In this document: positions 33,652-44,779 of the stretch, one piece after another | Numbering within the stretch: position 1 is the first letter of the stretch | Layout: every line of letters begins with the position of its first letter | Source of the DNA: Asterella californica | Lineage: Eukaryota > Streptophyta > Marchantiopsida > Marchantiales > Aytoniaceae | Assembly: GCA_036924285.1 (NCBI GenBank) | Contig: JAYKYS010000014.1 | Location: 1,860,001-1,924,000, forward strand | DNA length: 64,000 nucleotides | Reading direction: 5' to 3' | Program-made: the position numbers and the translations under genes | The notes under the pieces: generated by a model | Databases searched by the model: none | The model's input: only the letters and a program-made list of their open reading frames with translations | Told to the model about the DNA's origin: nothing

Positions 33652-33769
33652 TAATTTATTACCTAACCCTTCCCGTCGGAAGGGTTAGGTAATAAATCAA
33701 TATATCAACTTGGTTGCAGCCCTCTTCCTTATTCACCTCTTCCATCGGAAGATGGAAGAGGTGAATAAG
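33652..33769. repeat. Paired-hairpin motif, best-preserved copy
   Basis: Hairpin 1 pairs 33652-33673 with 33678-33699 around the loop CGTC, almost perfectly. Hairpin 2 pairs 33728-33746 with 33751-33769, a perfect 19-bp stem closed by GGAA. Upstream, 33420-33640 resembles 55860-56085 (CATAAGT, GCGCTTCAG, GGTACAA), so the motif belongs to a larger repeated unit of roughly 0.4 kb. Confidence 0.75.
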
Positions 33770-33789
33770 CAACCAAGAGGTGAATATAT

Positions 33790-34285
33790 ACATCTAAAGT
33801 GCAGTTCTTGCCTAGAACCAAAAAAAGACAAACGTGAATAGCGCTGGTAAAATAACAAGTTCTGATTCGAGACGTAAGGATTGTTGACTTTATGTCAGAA
33901 CAGATTTTTAAATAAAATTTATTCTTATGAGAGAGTCCAAGTGTACCTGGACCTAGATGAAGATTATTTAGTTACCTCATGACAGGAGGTGAGACTTCCA
34001 GCTTTAGGAGACTAAAATGTCAGTGGGCTCGCGTGGGCAGCAGCGCGTTATTTTTGGCTGCTTGCCTGTTGTAAGTATTTGGTAGCTGTTTTTAGCTGCT
34101 GTTTTGGCTGAATATCTCTAAGTTTAGTCTTGCTCAGATGGACTGAGAAGACTGGATAAGATTTACGAGACATGTTGCTGCTGACAACTGTTTCATACAT
34201 GTACATAAGAACCTGTAAGTAGCACGTAGTGAGACAGTCCGCAGTTTTGTATATATGTCACCTTCTCAGAGTATTTTAATAATCT
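33790..34285. other. No gene seen
   Basis: The sequence is of mixed composition and has no repeats or frames I can support. Confidence 0.35.
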
Positions 34286-34295
34286 CAGTTGATAA

Positions 34296-34392
34296 GTTTA
34301 ATTTATGACCTAACCTTTCCCAACGGAAGAGTTGGATCATAAATTAAACGTTTGCATATTCTTCTCTTCCGAACTTGGAAGAGGTGAATGTA
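34296..34392. repeat. Paired-hairpin motif
   Basis: Hairpin 1 pairs 34296-34320 with 34325-34349 (GTTTAATTTATGACC... / ...GGATCATAAATTAAAC) around a 4-base loop. Hairpin 2 is a short CTCTTCC/GGAAGAG stem at about 34363-34387, followed by GTGAATGTACATGG. Confidence 0.7.
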
Positions 34393-34414
34393 CATGGTTT
34401 TCAATATTATACAT

Positions 34415-34680
34415 GTTTGATCAATATTAGGTGGACGTGTTCATTGATATACATGTTTGATCAATATATATTAGGTGGAGGGTGGTGTAATCGATGTAAG
34501 AGCAAAGCTCCATGGCGAAACAACACAAAAATAACAAACTAAAATACTTTTGTGTATTTTTATGGACCAGTCAAACGTGCGTGCTCATCGATACACTCAC
34601 GTTTCACCAATATTAGTTCACAAACGAAAAGTAACCAGAAAGAAATAACCAAAATGCGAATATATATGCTTGCAACATGA
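34415..34680 (+). repeat. Third copy of the GGTGGTGTAATC repeat
   Basis: It begins with two TGTTTGATCAATAT stretches, then GGTGGTGTAATCGATGTAAGAGCAAAGCTCC and the CCAGTCAAACGTGCGTG block. It is the most complete version of the unit seen at 33068 and 33292. Confidence 0.6.
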
Positions 34681-35340
34681 ACTTCTGAAACGTTTGCTCG
34701 TTTTCTGTTATCGATGTAGAAATAAGTTTTATGTAAATTCTATATTAAAAGTATGAAAAATTAAATTAATTATTAACCTTAATTATTAAATACTAATCGT
34801 ATCTAAAGTTACAAGGGAGTCAGAACATAACCCCTAAAGAAAGTACGAAAGCAGCAATTGATGGACTACCGATGCGAGGAACTGTTGACAAACACATCTA
34901 ACTCAAAATTTTAGTAATCATGGTCTCTAAATAAAAACTGAATAATAAATTTGAGTATTTACCTCCTCCATCATAAGGTACAGGGAGTGACTATGGAAGA
35001 CGCCTTTCCACGCATATACCTACCGAAACGCGAACGCGGGCCCCAAAAGCACTGATGTAAATGCAGCTTTAGGAGATTGGCTCCTAATGGCTGAGAGTTC
35101 GCGATCATGGCTGGTCATCGCTGGTGGGGACCAACTTGTTTGACTGGAGAGTTAGACCGGAGTCACCGAACGACTTGATGAGTCTTTTCGGTGATCTTAT
35201 CAGGAACTTGCAGTCCTCTGTTCGTCATCATCGTCAGGACTCAGGAGCGAGGAGAGATGCTCCACTGACGTACTGTTACGGCAGTTATGCTATTCCGTCC
35301 GTAAACATCATTTCCTGAATGCCGCTGGAAAAAGTCGAAT
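34681..35340. other. No gene seen
   Basis: 34690-34830 resembles the leading half of the paired-hairpin unit (TTTGCTCGTTTTCTGTTATC, CATAACCC). The rest, including a short frame at 35124-35318, has no family resemblance. Confidence 0.35.
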
Positions 35341-35344
35341 CTAA

Positions 35345-35960
35345 TTGATACTTTCGTTCTGCGATCCCTGAGAATGTCTGACAGTTTCACATTTACGTCT
35401 CCTCATCTAAATTCCCATTTATGTCTCCTCATTTGAACCTTGTAAATCTCGTTATGGAAAAAGATTTGACTGGCCTTATTACAGTAAAGTTCTGCGATTC
35501 CTGACATTGTCTGAGAGTCATTTATATCTCCTTATCTAAACCCTGTAAACTCCATTGTTTGGGTGGCTGTACTACAGTAGAGTTTATTCAAATGCATTCA
35601 AACCTTGTCCGTAGAAGATCCCCGTAACTTCTGTACAAACTTTAATAGTTTTTTGACGTAAATTTTACATACCACCTCCATATGTGATATGTAAAATTTA
35701 CAGTCATTTGGTGTTTGGAGTCTATTCCCGTAACCTGATCTCCTCTGAACCATTAGAAAAGTTCCAATCCAGCGGCTACAGATATTCTGTCATCTCTAAC
35801 ATAGTCTGACATTTAGGACTTACCTCTTTTCATCTGGTTCTTGTAATTTTTATGTACGCGTTTAGATTTGAATGGCTCTGTTTACTTCATATACAAAATG
35901 TTCGACTGGCCAGACACGTCCACATTTGTTAAACTAGTCCTACTGATGACCTTGCTGTAC
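35345..35960. repeat. Degenerate tandem repeat, about 170-bp period
   Basis: TTCTGCGAT(C/T)CCTGA..TGTCTGA, TCTCCT(C/T)ATCTAAA and CTTGTAA blocks recur near 35360 and 35495 and, more weakly, near 35790. Inside lies a hairpin with perfect 14-base arms (35658-35671 with 35688-35701, GTAAATTTTACATA). Confidence 0.5.
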
Positions 35961-36746
35961 ATCGCTATACCAGTAACTTGTTACGTGAAAGAAGAAATTT
36001 TTTTATTTTTTTTATTATTTTTTTTTGTTTGAAAAAGCCACCGTGGGCCGGGAACTCTTTATACCACGGGCTGAAGGGAGCCACCCTCGAAATACAAGCG
36101 GGCCCAAGCCCGAAAAACATCCTCGGTCGTCCGGGCCCGCCCAAGCACGGTACCCGGAGTCACCTCCTTTGCGGCTTCATCCCACCACCTCTCAATACGG
36201 GTGTACCTCGACGTTCGCGAGCGCGCACGAGAGGGAGGGGAGCAGGCCCTAACGGCGGACGCCATCGCCACACGCCGCGAAGCATTCAATCTCCTTTCCC
36301 TCTTCCAATTGTTGCCTCTGTCGATGATAGAGATCGCATCACCGATGATGACGCCAATAAACAACTTGTTAGAGCACTGCTTGACCTGGGGCGTGCACGA
36401 CCTCTCCCTACAGTTGTAATCATTGTCCTTGTTGACCTTGTTGCCGCTGTTGTGATGCAGGGCGAGGCAGAAAGAGCACTTATTCCTCAGGTCCCACCTC
36501 GACATCACCCCGACGACCTTCTCCTCCAGCTTGATTACTCTGGTATTTCTGGCGATGAAAGGGCGCCGGAAAGAAGAAAACATATTGAGGCCACCCCGCC
36601 GCCCGAGGCTTCTGATCCAAGCTGCACCTCTGCGCACGGTATCGTATCCTTTGTCTTGACTCCTGTCATTGATTCCCTTCTTCTGATGCAGGTGCAGTCT
36701 GTTCGGGAGGCTCATCATGAAAACATAGAGCTTGTACTTGGTCATG

Positions 36747-39700
36747 CTAGGTTCTCGATTCTTCCCTCAGATTCTCTTGAACACTCCCCAGCGTTAGCAT
36801 TCCTCTGGCCCATGCTTTTTGCTTCTCCGGGTTCGCGTCTTCCCTAAGGTCAGCCCACATCGTTTTAGCTACTTCCGCTAAAATTCTAGCGGCTGGGCGC
36901 TCTGACCTTATCTTCCGGAATATCCAGTCTGCCCTTTCACTCCAAGTAACTTTCATGTGCTCCACCAGAAGGAGAAGCAGGGTAGGATTGCTTCTTCTTA
37001 GTGTCAGAGCCCTATCAAGAGTCTCGAGAAGACCAGCACTCTCCCGATACTCGAGCCCACATCGGGCCTCGTGCAGCTTGAGGCGTTTCCACCTCTTACA
37101 GGCAGCGGGGCAGTCCCAAAAGATATGGGCGATAGACTCTTCCACGTCACATCCACGCGAACAAAGACCATCGCTTAAGTTCATTTTCTTCGCCCGAGTG
37201 TTGGTAAAGAAGGCTCTATTTAGCACTCTCCAGAGCCATAGATTTGTCCTTGTTTGTCCTCCCTCCTTCCACACGCCATTCCATCGAGCTTGCCACTGCT
37301 GCTCAGAATTATTAACCCCCCACCTCAGGTTCAGGCCTTCGTGACAAGCAGGTGTGTCAGCAATTAGCTCCTTCCAGGTTCTCAATTCCAGCTTCCAACC
37401 TATCCACATCCGTTTATCTTTTTCCCAGCTCCAGCATGGACTGTCCTGTAGTTTCCCGGCGCTCACCCTCACCTCTCCGGCCCATCTAGTCAGGCTCCCT
37501 AGAATGCAGCCCTCGTTCGTGTCGCTTCCATCGCCCTCCCTCGAGAGAGACGTGGTTCTCATCGAGTCTCTCAGGTCTTTTAGCTTGAGCGAGTTAAGTG
37601 TCTCAAGTTTCTCTTTCCTCAGCCTTCCTAGGACTGCTCTCTTTTCTCGCTCACAAATCCGCTTCTCCTTTTGCCAAAGCTCCGTCACGATTTTAGCAGA
37701 CAAGGACCCCGGGAGCATAGCATTTTCCCCATTAAAGACTAGGTTCCTGTGCACGGCCTTCCAGCTCTTCAGCATGCTATCAAGAGTTGGAAGATGGCGA
37801 ACCCGAATGCTCGGAGCCATCAGCAGGAACTCTTCCGGTGACCAGTCCTTCATCATCCCCTTTGAGTTGCGCCTCCCCATAGCCTCACTGATTCCTCTCT
37901 TAGCGATACTAATCCACTCTTGCTTCCCTCCTTCTAAAAGCTTGCTAAGGTACTTAAGTTTCAACGCCTGGGCCACCACCTTGAAGGGTATAATTCCTAA
38001 ACCCCCCTCCCGCTTAGGCTTGGTTATCGTATCCCATGCGACCACTGGAACTTTCTTTCTCCCTTCAGTGTTTCTCCCCCACAGGAAGGATCTGCATACA
38101 TCTTCAAGTTTTTTGTAGCCTGAAGCTGAGCACTCAACACCTGTTAGCTGATAGGCCGGGATAGCACGCAACACGTGAGAAAGCAGTATCACCCGGCTAG
38201 GCCAGGACAACATCCTGTTAGACCAATGCTGTAGTTTTTTTTGAAGACTCCCTACTAACTGCTCCAGTACCTGGCCATCGGACAGACCTTTCCCTATCCA
38301 CGCCCCCAGGTACTTAATCATCTGCCCGGGCTTCGCAATAATGCATCCTGCATTCACAAGCCAATCCGGGATCACATCCATTCCCATCGGGATCACTACT
38401 GACTTCCCCAGGTTTAGGGACGCTCCTGAGATGGATTCGTACTTTCTGATCACCTCCTGGGTCGCAAGGAAACACTCCTTAGTACCTTCCACCAGGAGAC
38501 CCGTGTCATCGGCAAAGAGTTGGTGGAGCAGCGCCTGGCCTCCTTCGGTGGGAATACCTTCGATGTCCCCCTTCACCCTAGCTTCCTTTAGCATATTCAT
38601 CAAGGGTTGGGTCGCAATGGCGAATAGGAAAGGAGCCACCGGGCACCCCTGACGTACCCCCCTTCCCAGTTCTATGTCACCAGTAAAATCCCCATTTACG
38701 TGAATTTTCGATTGGCCGCCCACCGCAAGCCCCTTCACCATATTAATAAAGTGGGGGTCAAACTTCATGGATGCCATGGTGTCCCAGAGGTACTCCTGGG
38801 ACACGCGGTCGTAAGCTTTCATAAAATTGAGCTTTAGGAAGAGAAAGGGCCATCCCTTAGAGTCTGCTAGCTCCTGACCAAGTTTGAAGCTTAAAATGTT
38901 ATCGTAGATGTCCCTCCCCTTAATAAACCCGGTTTGCTGCTCATCCACAACGTTCCCAATCATCGGCTTTAGCCTCCCTGCCAGGAGTTTGCTAAGTATT
39001 TTGTATGTGGCAGTAAGCAGTGAGATAGGCCTCCAATTCCCCATCTCGTACCGCGCCCCCCCTTTGAGGATGAGTTTGATCACTCCCTGTAGTGTTTTCT
39101 GGTCGATCACCCCCGTTTTCCAGAACTCTTGAACCATCGCGAAACATCCGCCTTTTAGGAACGGCCAACACTCCTGGAGTACCTCGTATGTGACGCCGTC
39201 GATGCCAGGAGATTTCTCTTTGGGCAGATTTATCACCAGTTCGTCTAGTTCTTCCAAGGTCGGGGGCGCAGTAAGACGCTCATTTTCCTCTGTCGTCACC
39301 CACTTCGAGGTATTCGCCATCACCATCCTCCTTTCGTCGCGGTTCCTAGAGACCTCGTTGTCTTCTTGGTATAGCTCCTTGTAAAAACGATGGACCCTAC
39401 CTAGAATTTCGCCATGAACTTCAGTAGCTTGGCCATTTTCGAGAGTCACACCCTTCATCGTTTCTCTGCCGTGCTTGGCCTTAAGCTGAGCAAAAAAGTA
39501 ACGAGAGGGGGCCTCCCCCTCCTTGAGCCACTTAATCCGGCTTCTCTTCCTCCAAAGTGCCGCATCTTGGTGCTCCCTTCTTCTTAGTTTGCTCTCTGCT
39601 GCCTGGAGCTCCACTCTGATTTCCTCCACGTCGTTCTCAGCCACCAGAGTCCTGAGCCGCAGTAAATCAGCTTCCAGCTCAGCCCTCGAGGAAGACCTAG

Positions 39701-40640
39701 CACCAGCAGCCCTTCTCTCTTCCATCAATACCCTTCTTACTCTCATCCATCCGATGGCCCATTTCACTCGCGGATCCTCATTCCCTCTCTGTAACTCTCT
39801 CCATACAGTCTCGACTCTTGCCTTAATCCGTGGGTCTTTTAGCATATTAGCGTCCATCTTGAAATAAGTCGATTTCTTGATCTTCTTTTCAGCCTCTTCC
39901 TCCTTAAGCTTAATGGTGATCGAAACCGGGATGTGGTCAGACAGAGTTTGTCTGCCATCGTGGAGGATACCTGTGATGCCGGAGCACCAATCAGCACTGT
40001 TGTTCAGGTAGCACCGGTCAAGCCTCGCCTGGTCAAATCTCTCCCCAGACTTCACTTGCCTCGTGTAGATCGGCCCGTCCCTACGTTGAGCACAGAAGAG
40101 AGCATCGACCAGGTCACCATGAAGGAGAGCGTTTCTCCATAGCCTCAGCTCATTACCATGCAGAAGGGGGGACGGCCCCATGCTGCCGTCCGGAAGATCC
40201 ACCATATTCCAGTCTCCCATTAAGACCCAGTTCCCTTCTGTTGCCTTGGATCCGATCCACTCCCACAGCGACCTCCTACCCTCCCTTCGGTTCGGAGCAT
40301 AGATGGAGGCAAAACTAATAGGGCCGATTTCAGACTCAACTGTGCACCAGGCCGCCGTCCCGTCACCCCGGACCCCCTGCTCAATCACCTTAATATGATT
40401 TCTCAGAAGGAGGGCAGCCCCGCCCCTTCCTCCTTCATTGTAGTCTATTATTATGGTCCCGTTCGGCATTATAAGTTTCAGATTGTTTTCCAATCTTTGC
40501 TCCTCGGCTTTTAACTCCTGAAGGGCGATGATGTCAGCCGGTGCTTTGTCTCTATGTAGCCACTGTCGAACGATGGACACACGATGCGGGTCCCCTAACC
40601 CCCTTACATTCCAAGTAGATGCTTTTATTGTGTTTTGCAT
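36747..40640 (-). CDS. LINE ORF2: endonuclease and reverse transcriptase
   Basis: The uninterrupted 1297-codon frame encodes the protein that nicks target DNA and copies the LINE RNA. The endonuclease domain (residues 1-240) has N11, E42, D143/N145, D208 and SDH 234-236. RT begins near 470 (PKEKSPGIDGVT, NWRPISLL, TGFIKGRD) and keeps FADD at 709-712. The first catalytic aspartate of motif A, expected in a KLDFxKAYD context, is N605 (AAT; complement of 38826-38828). A C-x3-C...H-x4-C zinc motif lies near residues 1185-1205. It starts 45 bp after ORF1 ends. The long open frame implies youth, but N605 should stop polymerisation. Confidence 0.92.
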   Translation of the reverse strand: MQNTIKASTWNVRGLGDPHRVSIVRQWLHRDKAPADIIALQELKAEEQRLENNLKLIMPNGTIIIDYNEGGRGGAALLLRNHIKVIEQGVRGDGTAAWCTVESEIGPISFASIYAPNRREGRRSLWEWIGSKATEGNWVLMGDWNMVDLPDGSMGPSPLLHGNELRLWRNALLHGDLVDALFCAQRRDGPIYTRQVKSGERFDQARLDRCYLNNSADWCSGITGILHDGRQTLSDHIPVSITIKLKEEEAEKKIKKSTYFKMDANMLKDPRIKARVETVWRELQRGNEDPRVKWAIGWMRVRRVLMEERRAAGARSSSRAELEADLLRLRTLVAENDVEEIRVELQAAESKLRRREHQDAALWRKRSRIKWLKEGEAPSRYFFAQLKAKHGRETMKGVTLENGQATEVHGEILGRVHRFYKELYQEDNEVSRNRDERRMVMANTSKWVTTEENERLTAPPTLEELDELVINLPKEKSPGIDGVTYEVLQECWPFLKGGCFAMVQEFWKTGVIDQKTLQGVIKLILKGGARYEMGNWRPISLLTATYKILSKLLAGRLKPMIGNVVDEQQTGFIKGRDIYDNILSFKLGQELADSKGWPFLFLKLNFMKAYDRVSQEYLWDTMASMKFDPHFINMVKGLAVGGQSKIHVNGDFTGDIELGRGVRQGCPVAPFLFAIATQPLMNMLKEARVKGDIEGIPTEGGQALLHQLFADDTGLLVEGTKECFLATQEVIRKYESISGASLNLGKSVVIPMGMDVIPDWLVNAGCIIAKPGQMIKYLGAWIGKGLSDGQVLEQLVGSLQKKLQHWSNRMLSWPSRVILLSHVLRAIPAYQLTGVECSASGYKKLEDVCRSFLWGRNTEGRKKVPVVAWDTITKPKREGGLGIIPFKVVAQALKLKYLSKLLEGGKQEWISIAKRGISEAMGRRNSKGMMKDWSPEEFLLMAPSIRVRHLPTLDSMLKSWKAVHRNLVFNGENAMLPGSLSAKIVTELWQKEKRICEREKRAVLGRLRKEKLETLNSLKLKDLRDSMRTTSLSREGDGSDTNEGCILGSLTRWAGEVRVSAGKLQDSPCWSWEKDKRMWIGWKLELRTWKELIADTPACHEGLNLRWGVNNSEQQWQARWNGVWKEGGQTRTNLWLWRVLNRAFFTNTRAKKMNLSDGLCSRGCDVEESIAHIFWDCPAACKRWKRLKLHEARCGLEYRESAGLLETLDRALTLRRSNPTLLLLLVEHMKVTWSERADWIFRKIRSERPAARILAEVAKTMWADLREDANPEKQKAWARGMLTLGSVQENLREESRT

Positions 40641-40685
40641 TCCGTCAATTAAAGAGGTTACTGGTCACAATAGCTTGTAAGGCCG

Positions 40686-42266
40686 TCATTGATTCATTAC
40701 TGCTTCCGCCACCAGTCCTCTCGGTAGGACCGTACTTCCTCTTTTCGCTAGTCTCCCCTTGCTTGAGTTCGCTTTCCCAACACCTCTGCTGGCTATCTTT
40801 GTCTGTTGTCCGGTGTACTTAGAGTTGAGAATCTTCCTCGCCCCCCGTCTACCCCCTAGTTGGTTAGGATCGAGCTCCTTTAGAGTCTCCCTTTCCATCA
40901 GCTTTAAGGGCGAGCTGGGCGTTCTAGTCCCCTCAGCAGGACCACCCCATAACCCCGAGGACTCGAGCCAGAGTCCCCCGCTGGACGACTCCATCGCCCC
41001 TTCTCCCAGTTCCTCTTCCACCCCTTCCTGCTCCCACGGTGGATCAGGATCCTCCACCCTGTTTTTGTCGCATTTCTCATCTCTCTGGGGGGCCCAGAAT
41101 TTAAGATCCGCGTCAACCTCCCCTCTTGATGCCTGGTTCGTTCCCTCCTCTGCTCTGCTCTGCTCCTCCTCTGCACTGTCCACCTCTTTATTTCTCTTAT
41201 CTTCGTCCTTCCCACCTGCTCCCTCTCCTGATCCCTTCACACTCGCTGTTCTCATCTCCTCACCTTCTGTCTCCACCTGCTCTTCCTCTCGGCTCGCCCC
41301 ACTATCCTTCTGCTTGTTTGATTCCTCACCTTGTCGGTTCTCTGCTCCCTCCTTATTGCCGTCTGCAGGCTCGCTATCTCCCATGACGGTGTCGGGCAGG
41401 ATTATGTCGCTTCCCCTCGCTTCTTCAGCTATCTCGTTAGTTCTGACCTCCGTCTTTCCATTAACTCCCGCTGATTCATTCAAATCCAGTATTACTCCTT
41501 TGGGCTTGGCCGGTTGGCACCTGTCAGTCTTTAACGCACCCGCATCGTTGTCTTGAGGTTTGAGCAGCACTGATCTGAGCCCCTCACTTGAGAGATCTCC
41601 GCATGCCTGTCCTTGGATCTCTGTTGCTGCTTCCTTCTCTCTGGTTTCCTCCTTTTCTTTCGCTGAGTCCTTCCCGATCAGAGCCCCAGCCTCATTACTG
41701 ACTTCTTCCATCGTAAGAGCACTGAAGCGGTTAGACGGTCTCTGGACTCCCTCTCTCGGGTCAGTCTTCCTGCACCAGACCTTTTTCGTTACCTTTGTAA
41801 ATCCGTCCCCCTTCCCTCCCCTCGGAGGAGCCTCTGCTTCAGGATTCGGGCCGGCCTTAGGCTTAGTGGTATTTTGTTCGATACCATTCGCTTGCTTCTC
41901 TCCTTCTTCCTTCTTGACCTTGTCAGGGCAGTTCTTCACGAAGTGGCCCTTCCTCTTACATGCGTAGCAAGTGTCAGGAAGCGATTGATAGATGATCGGT
42001 TGCGTTACCATCTCTCCTACTCCCACCTTAATTTGCAGGTGATCTTTGAGGTCTTGCTCCGGATCTATTAGCACGCACCCCCTAATGTGGGGGTACGAGT
42101 TAGTTGATTTCATAGTAGCTTTGTATAGTACCGGCCCAATCGCTGCCAACATCGTATCAGCTCCTATTTCGAAAGTGGGGTCGACCAGAGGGAGGTCCAC
42201 CCAAACAGCAGCAGCCTTTGGATTTTCGGATTGCGTCTTGAAGCCGGGAGTCCACTGTGCTGCCAC
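40686..42266 (-). pseudogene. LINE ORF1, main part
   Basis: This 526-codon frame holds the second half of the DUF4283-like RNA-binding region and a perfect zinc knuckle (C100, C103, H108, C113; CYACKRKGHFVKNC). A long acidic and basic low-complexity tail follows. Its apparent start (GTG at 42266) is not natural: the N-terminal half lies upstream in another frame (42164-43318), and the two frames overlap by about 100 bp, showing a frameshift near 42165-42270. ORF1 proteins bind the LINE RNA into particles. Confidence 0.82.
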
Positions 42267-43318
42267 AACGATCCTTCCATTGCAGAACAGGGGGATTCTC
42301 TTAGCACTTGATTCCTTTGTTCCGTCGTTGCAAGGACGACCAAGAAGTTCCTTCTACAGAGCATGCGGAGTTGAACGATTTGGACGCCAAGGCCGTGCAC
42401 CAGCCTACGCAAGGCCCAGCTTTCGAAAGCATCACGAGATGGGCTGCAGTCGACAGTCGACATCACCACGGCCGTCATTTTTAGCAAGAACAGTCTGCTG
42501 GCTACAAGATCTCGATCCAGCTCCACGACAACACCGTTTTTGTATTCCCCAGACAGCTGGTTGCTTTTAATTCTTTGTATCGCTTCTTCCAGTTCTTTGT
42601 CAGCCATTCCTGCCCCCGCCAGCGGGTTCAATCCTTCCAGGTATGGGTTCGCCCCTGTTTTCCCTAAGATTTTCAGCGGTTTGGCCCAACTGTTCCCCGT
42701 TTGCTTCTCTGAACCTGACTTCTCCTTCATTCGTGCAGGGTCAGGGGTAAGCCCACTTCCCGAGCTTGGAGTCGAGGACAGTTTCAGCACATCCCCCGAG
42801 GGCACGATGCCCGGCACAGTTATCGTCGCGGATTCGGTCGGAAGGGTAGCATTTCTTGGGCCCATCGGGACACCATTGTTCTCAAGTTGACACCTGCGAG
42901 CACCCTGAAGGCTGACAGGGGAGTTCAGAGCACCTGCAGCCCCCAGAGCATCAGTCCCCGGACGCACCCCCCGAGCGGAGCATCCCGAGGTAGGGTGCTC
43001 GACCAGGAGGAGGGAAGGCACCCCGTTTAGACCTTCATTAGTGAGAGTTTCCTCAACGGAGTTCGTGCTGCGTCTCTTTCTGGGAAGGAGATGCCCATCC
43101 GTCGTGACACTGTTTTTACTAGTGTTCCCCTTCCTCCTCGAGCTTAGTGGCTTCAGAGACTCTCTCCGAGCTCTCTTCTTCTCGAGCATTGCGTCTTGGT
43201 TACTTGCATTGTCTCTGATTGCCACGAATTTTATTAACCCTTCGTTACCACTGCATTCCTTCTCTGCTTCCTTGAGTCTCTCTCCCTCACCCCCATTGGA
43301 TGTCATGTCTTCCACCAT
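42164..43318 (-). pseudogene. LINE ORF1, N-terminal part
   Basis: The 384-codon frame opens with an ATG about 260 bp inside the 5' end of the element. Residues 1-240 are low complexity. Residues 250-340 look like the first half of a DUF4283 domain (SRLFLLKMTAVVMS...). It then runs out of frame with the rest of ORF1. An alternative is a deliberate programmed frameshift, but I see no slippery site. Confidence 0.75.
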
Positions 43319-43635
43319 TGCCCCTCAACTACCGAAAGGAAGAATTCAGCTGAGCGCTTCCACCGGACGCGGGGCCTCCAGAGCTTCCGAAACTAAAAAC
43401 ACAACCCTAACTGGAAGAGGATACGCTAATTACACTTCTACGTCTATAGAACGTTACCCCTCACTAATCACCCCTCGCTGATTCACCTCCATCCTAGGAA
43501 CCCTCTCCTAATCTCCCTGCACCCCCCGGTCTCCGCCTCCTTCCTCCCCCCTCCCGCTCGCCATCCTTCGTTCTCGATCTTGTTACGTGAAAGATGAGCG
43601 GACGATGCACAAGTCACCCGACTTGGCATGCTGCG

Positions 43636-43669
43636 GTGTTTTGCATGGATACGTTAACATGCAAAACAC
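43636..43669. repeat. Perfect 12-bp hairpin
   Basis: GTGTTTTGCATG (43636-43647) and its complement (43658-43669) flank a 10-base loop. It lies just outside the 5' end of the LINE. Confidence 0.7.
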
Positions 43670-44165
43670 GTTAGGCACATATCCAACCTATAACTTATCT
43701 GGTTGTTTTCAGGATTTTTTCTAACCGTCTGTGAAGTACCTAGTAAGGGGTATTTAAATAAGTTAAATAAGGACCGGATCGTCATGTCAACACCTGGCCA
43801 GATCTTAGCCCATGAACGCTTTGTCATATGATCACGTATCACTGCACGTATCATGATGCAATCAAATGACTTCCACGGTTGCTTGTGTGGATATCCATCT
43901 CCACATCATCATCCCCATCGCGCTTTGACGAAGAGGAACATAAACGGGAAAACATGATTGGCTGCCACGAATGTAGTCGTAACCAAAGAATCGCTTGCGG
44001 AAAGCACGCCGGATTATTTACGCTATACGAGAACCCTTTTGTTTCGGCAGCAGATGGTAATTGCTTTTGGCGCATCGTTGACTTAACTCGTACGTCGGCG
44101 AGTTGCTTGCCTGTCGTCGTTCATTACGTTTTTACTTGCGAGCGATAGCGGGCTTCCGTTGCGGG
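43670..44165. other. No recognised gene
   Basis: A 89-codon plus frame at 43879-44148 includes a CHEC...C-x7-H pattern but matches no family I know. I would not call it a gene on this evidence. Confidence 0.25.
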
Positions 44166-44168
44166 ACT

Positions 44169-44765
44169 ACCTCTTGTGTTGTTTTTTTCGCTTGGTAACG
44201 AAAACAACACAAGAGGGACAGGACGCCGACAGCATGTTTTCAAACGACGAAAACAACACAAGAGGAACGAGACTCCCACAACATGTTTTGATGTTCTTTT
44301 TAGTTTTTCCTGCTGCGTTACTCGACGATTTGCCGACCGATTTCATGTTGCAGGTGCTAGCGGGGGCTGATTTGTTGGCCTGTACTTCAGGACACGACGC
44401 CGGAGCGGTGACGACTGTCAGCGGAAGGGGGACGGGACGCTGACTGCATGTTTCTTTCTTAGCTTTGCTGCAATGTTTTGCTTCTTTCTTTTGCATCGCT
44501 TTGCTTTAGGTTACCGTGTCAATGATTGCCGTCGAGATGCCTACTTCGGATGGATTGGATCTTGCAGGTTTCGATTGCACTGTGCCTGCTCCTGCGTTGT
44601 TATCTCTTTTTAGTCGAGCGAGAGATGAGAATGGGAGGTTCTTTATAGTTTTGTTGCTGCGTTACTCGACGATTTGTCAACCGATTTCACGTTGCAACTG
44701 CTAGTGGGAGCCGATTTGTTAACCTCTACTTGAGAGCACGACGTTGGAGCGGTGACGGCTATGCC
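44169..44765 (+). repeat. Local inverted and direct repeats
   Basis: CCTCTTGTGTTGTTTT (44169) faces its complement AAAACAACACAAGAGG (44201), and the latter recurs at about 44249. About 120 bp beginning GCTGCGTTACTCGACGATTTG occurs at 44310-44430 and again at 44656-44765 with about ten differences. No gene is supported. Confidence 0.6.
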
Positions 44766-44779
44766 GTGATTTGGATAAA

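Larger units (their letters stand above)
35993..43578 (-). mobile_element. L1-type LINE, nearly full length
   Basis: The element runs on the minus strand. Its A-rich tail appears as a T-rich run at 35995-36030. A perfect 16-bp target duplication, CTTGTTACGTGAAAGA, flanks it at 35977-35992 and 43579-43594. It has ORF1 (CCHC knuckle) and ORF2 (endonuclease, RT, C-terminal zinc motif), the usual plant L1 plan. It sits in the spacer between the inverted arms. The clean duplication suggests a fairly recent insertion, but ORF1 has a frameshift and the RT has an active-site change. Confidence 0.95.

Noticed and set aside
36955..43481. Many long plus-strand frames opposite the LINE (for example 37354-38118 and 40759-41556)
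   Set aside because: They are serine- and leucine-rich shadows of the LINE ORFs on the other strand and match no family.
43879..44148. Small zinc-finger protein
   Set aside because: The Cys/His spacing fits no known finger and the frame lies in repeat-rich DNA.
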